7,606 nt of DNA from Spirochaetaceae bacterium (GTDB taxonomy: Bacteria > Spirochaetota > Spirochaetia > Treponematales > Breznakiellaceae). Shown in pieces: positions 5,937-7,606 of the stretch (position 1 is the first letter of the stretch; each line of letters opens with the position of its first letter). The translations under genes and the position numbers were made by a program. The stretch is taken from contig JAITGR010000157.1 of the NCBI GenBank assembly GCA_031280455.1, positions 1 to 7,606 of the forward strand, in the 5' to 3' direction. The notes beneath the pieces were generated by a model that was not told where the DNA came from, did not search any database, and saw only the letters and a list, made by a program, of their open reading frames with translations.

Positions 5937-5966
5937 AGCGGCCTCGTACCCGCCGCCGGAAAATTC

Positions 5967-6009
5967 CTACAAATATGTAGTTTTTTAGCGGATAATTACA
6001 TTTATGTAG
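5967..6009. promoter_or_regulatory. pair of TACA/TGTA palindromic sites at the permease 3' end
   Basis: CTACAAATATGTAG (5967-5980) and TTACATTTATGTAG (5996-6009) agree at 11 of 14 positions and are each palindromic around TACA-N4-TGTA, 29 bp apart. The second covers the last codons and stop of the permease gene. A half site ATGTA also occurs at 5756-5760, at the predicted glnN start. They may be a repressor or activator operator. BlaI/CopY-type operators have a TACA-N2-TGTA core, so the match is only partial. Confidence 0.35.
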
Positions 6010-6721
6010 ATTTAAGCGCCGTGCTTTTTTGCGGCGGGGCGGAACTGGAGCGGTCGCTAATAGAAAGCCGTTTTTCAATGTGGTTAGAAAGGTGGCTCAG
6101 CGCCAGAATAATAACCAGGTACACCATACCAACAATAGTCCACGTTGTAAACGACTGCATAGTACGGCCAATGTAAATTTTCGCCTGGTAGCAAATATCG
6201 GCCAGGCTGATTATAGAAATAATCGAAGTATCTTTCAGGCTGATGATAAACTGGTTTACCAAACTGGGAATAGAAACCCGCAGCGCCTGGGGCAAAATAA
6301 CGCGGTACATGGCGCGGTGGTACGAAAAACCCAAACTACGCGCCGCCTCCATTTGCCCCGGGTCTATCGCCAGAATCCCCCCCCGGAAAATCTCGGCAAT
6401 GTACGCGCCGGCGTTTAGGCTGAGCGTAATAATACCCGCGGCAAACGGGCTTAACCTAAAGTTAATGCCCAACGACTGAATAAGCTGCGGCACCCCAAAA
6501 TACACAAAAAACGTCTGTACCAAAAGCGGGGTGCCGCGAATCAGCGTAATGTAGCCCCTGGCCAGATACAACAGCGGCCCCTTGCGTCCCAGGCAGGCAA
6601 GGCAGGTAAACAAACCCAAAAAAAGGGCGAGAACCAGGGCCAGAACCGTTGTTTCCAGCGTAACGAGCGCCCCCTGCGCGAGCAGGGGGAAAACATCTTT
6701 TAGAACAGTAATAAAATCCAT
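6002..6721 (-). CDS. glnP: polar amino acid ABC transporter permease, GlnP/HisM family
   Basis: A 239-residue inner-membrane subunit that forms the channel for amino acids delivered by the binding protein encoded upstream. About five membrane spans can be seen (roughly 15-43, 55-80, 92-112, 150-175 and 193-212). Family motifs are RGTPLLVQTFFVYFGVP (62-78), LNAGAYIAEIFRGG (102-115), the EAA loop EAARSLG with RVILP (125-144) that docks on the ATPase, and NQFIISLKDTS (156-166). Close similarity to remembered GlnP sequences supports the family; exact substrate is uncertain. The polar tail after 216 is slightly longer than usual. The start ATG 6721 is 11 nt after the binding-protein stop and has no visible ribosome-binding site, so translation is probably coupled. 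An 8-bp hairpin lies in codons 11-18, and a G8 run (C8 on +, 6377-6384) encodes Arg113-Gly114-Gly115. No ATPase gene follows. Confidence 0.93.
   Translation of the reverse strand: MDFITVLKDVFPLLAQGALVTLETTVLALVLALFLGLFTCLACLGRKGPLLYLARGYITLIRGTPLLVQTFFVYFGVPQLIQSLGINFRLSPFAAGIITLSLNAGAYIAEIFRGGILAIDPGQMEAARSLGFSYHRAMYRVILPQALRVSIPSLVNQFIISLKDTSIISIISLADICYQAKIYIGRTMQSFTTWTIVGMVYLVIILALSHLSNHIEKRLSISDRSSSAPPQKSTALKST
6670..6689. repeat. 8-bp perfect hairpin inside the start of the permease gene
   Basis: CCCCCTGC (6670-6677) and GCAGGGGG (6682-6689) form a perfect GC-rich stem with a 4-nt loop. In the mRNA it spans about nt 33-52 of the permease frame. It could slow ribosomes near the start codon or shield the 3' end of the binding-protein message. 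It may also be a by-product of coding for PLLAQG. Confidence 0.5.
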
Positions 6722-6732
6722 GCGTGGTCGAA

Positions 6733-7485
6733 CTATTTTGTTTTGATGTATTTGTCGATAATCTGCTGGTATTTACCGCTGGCGCGAATGTTGGCAAGCC
6801 CCTTGTTAAAAGCGGCAAGCAGCTCCGCGTTGAGCCCCTTTAGAACAGCAAACCCGTACGAAGAACCTTTTTCCATATCGGTAACAATTTTAAGGCCGTT
6901 TCCCTGCACAATGCCATAGCCCATAACAGGATAATCTTCAAAACAAGCAATGGAATTGCCGGTTTTTACTTCTTCGTACATGTACGGCGATTCGTCAAAA
7001 TACTTTAGGTTGAACCCGTACTTGTCTTTGATGCTTTCGGCAAACGATGCGCCTTCGGTGCCCGTTTTTACCGCGACCGTCTCGCCCCGCAAAGCATCGT
7101 ACGATGAAACCGCGTTGTTGTCGGCGCGAATGGCCATAACAATGCCGGAATCGTAGTACGCGTCCGAAAAATCGTACTTTTTCTGGCGTTCCGCGGTAAT
7201 GCTCATACCCGCAATAACCCCGTCTGCCTGATTCGATTCCAGCGCGGCAACCGCGGCGCTAAAACCAAGCGGCTTTAAGTCGTATTTAAATTTCTGGTCT
7301 TCGGCAATAGCGGCAAGCAGTTCAATGTCAACACCAACGTATTGCTTGTGAACGTCCTGAAATTCAAAGGGCGCAAATGTCGTATCGGTAGCGACAATGT
7401 ACTGGTTTGCCTTTTTACTGCATGCGGCAAAAAGACACAGAGCTCCCGCCAAAACGGCGCAGCCTTTTAACACGATGTTTTTCAT
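6733..7485 (-). CDS. glnH: glutamine/polar amino acid ABC transporter substrate-binding lipoprotein
   Basis: A 250-residue periplasmic-side lipoprotein that captures an amino acid and passes it to the GlnP-like permease 11 nt downstream. Residues 1-22 are a signal peptide with lipobox F19-A-A-C22. The mature part is a family 3 solute-binding protein: VATDTTFAPFEF (31-42), YVGVDIELL (49-57), GMSITAERQKKYDFSDAYY (93-111), VAVKTGT (137-143) and FEDYPVMGYG (182-191). By memory alignment with E. coli GlnH, Asp34, Arg100, Lys140 and Asp184 occupy ligand-contact positions, but Glu183 replaces the histidine next to that Asp, so glutamine is likely yet another polar amino acid is possible. ATG 7485 is preferred, with AGGAGG 8 nt upstream. 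A TTG immediately before it (7488) would add one residue. Length is normal for the family. Confidence 0.95.
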   Translation of the reverse strand: MKNIVLKGCAVLAGALCLFAACSKKANQYIVATDTTFAPFEFQDVHKQYVGVDIELLAAIAEDQKFKYDLKPLGFSAAVAALESNQADGVIAGMSITAERQKKYDFSDAYYDSGIVMAIRADNNAVSSYDALRGETVAVKTGTEGASFAESIKDKYGFNLKYFDESPYMYEEVKTGNSIACFEDYPVMGYGIVQGNGLKIVTDMEKGSSYGFAVLKGLNAELLAAFNKGLANIRASGKYQQIIDKYIKTK

Positions 7486-7493
7486 CAATCTTT

Positions 7494-7499
7494 CCTCCT
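7494..7499 (-). promoter_or_regulatory. ribosome-binding site of the binding-protein gene
   Basis: AGGAGG on the - strand lies 8 nt before ATG 7485 and 5 nt before TTG 7488. It supports initiation here without fully separating the two adjacent start codons; ATG is favoured as the stronger codon. Confidence 0.88.
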
Positions 7500-7606
7500 G
7501 TAATGAAAAAACAAAATAACAACTTCAAAGCGTCTGTTTGCGGAGAGTTCCGCGCGAATGTTCAGTATTGAAGTCTATACACGCCAGACTAGCACAAAAG
7601 CGGCGG
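7500..7606. other. upstream region of the transporter genes, no secure promoter
   Basis: This 107-nt stretch holds no gene. On the - strand it is T-rich near the ribosome-binding site. Small palindromes are visible: GCGGA-GAGT-TCCGC (7540-7553) and TTCA-GTAT-TGAA (7561-7572). No sigma-54 match and no well-spaced sigma-70 pair were found. The promoter may lie beyond the window edge. Confidence 0.4.

Noticed and set aside
5798..5980. Short open frames in the gap between permease and glnN
   Set aside because: They overlap the terminator, the palindromes and the sigma-54 promoter, lack ribosome-binding sites and give Arg-rich products.
6698..6848. TTTAGAACAG occurs at 169-178, 6699-6708 and 6839-6848, hinting at a repeated motif
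   Set aside because: The two right-hand copies are the antisense of codons for Val-Leu-Lys within coding sequence, so shared codon use explains them. Only the copy at 169-178 is part of a hairpin.

Overview
The window looks like a chromosomal segment of a GC-rich (roughly 55% by eye) bacterium, most plausibly a spirochaete of the Treponema group. This is an inference from three things: two lipoproteins with permissive lipoboxes (LFSC, FAAC), a type III glutamine synthetase, and a cluster of InlB-repeat/glycine-rich surface proteins. No 16S or other marker gene is present, so the taxon is not proven.

Left part (1-3420, + strand): the last 15 codons of a glycine-rich protein (ending GGSGIVIVRF...) are followed by a 295-nt gap packed with inverted repeats. 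Next comes a 1024-residue predicted surface lipoprotein with seven InlB/Listeria-Bacteroides-type B repeats, a helical linker, and a C-terminal glycine-rich domain resembling the extracellular glycine-rich domain of ALK/LTK receptor kinases. The neighbouring glycine-rich tail suggests an array of related surface proteins.

Middle (3419-3610): a 75-bp palindromic element built from phased CACGGAA/TTCCGTG units begins at the lipoprotein stop codon. A strong bidirectional terminator then separates the convergent genes.

Right part (3611-7606, all genes on the - strand): transcription runs from a GlnH-like amino-acid-binding lipoprotein to a GlnP-like ABC permease, then over a 267-nt regulatory gap to glnN, a complete type III glutamine synthetase. 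The gap holds an intrinsic terminator for the transporter genes, several inverted repeats, and a near-consensus sigma-54 (-24/-12) promoter placed to start glnN transcription about 25 nt before its ATG. The ATPase of the transporter is not in the window. Together these genes suggest a module for glutamine or polar amino acid uptake and ammonia assimilation, with glnN probably under RpoN-dependent nitrogen control.

The items most worth a second look are the ALK-like domain in a bacterial lipoprotein, the structured repeat cluster at 149-280 with compensatory base changes between its two long hairpins, the CACGGAA palindrome, and the sigma-54 promoter of glnN.
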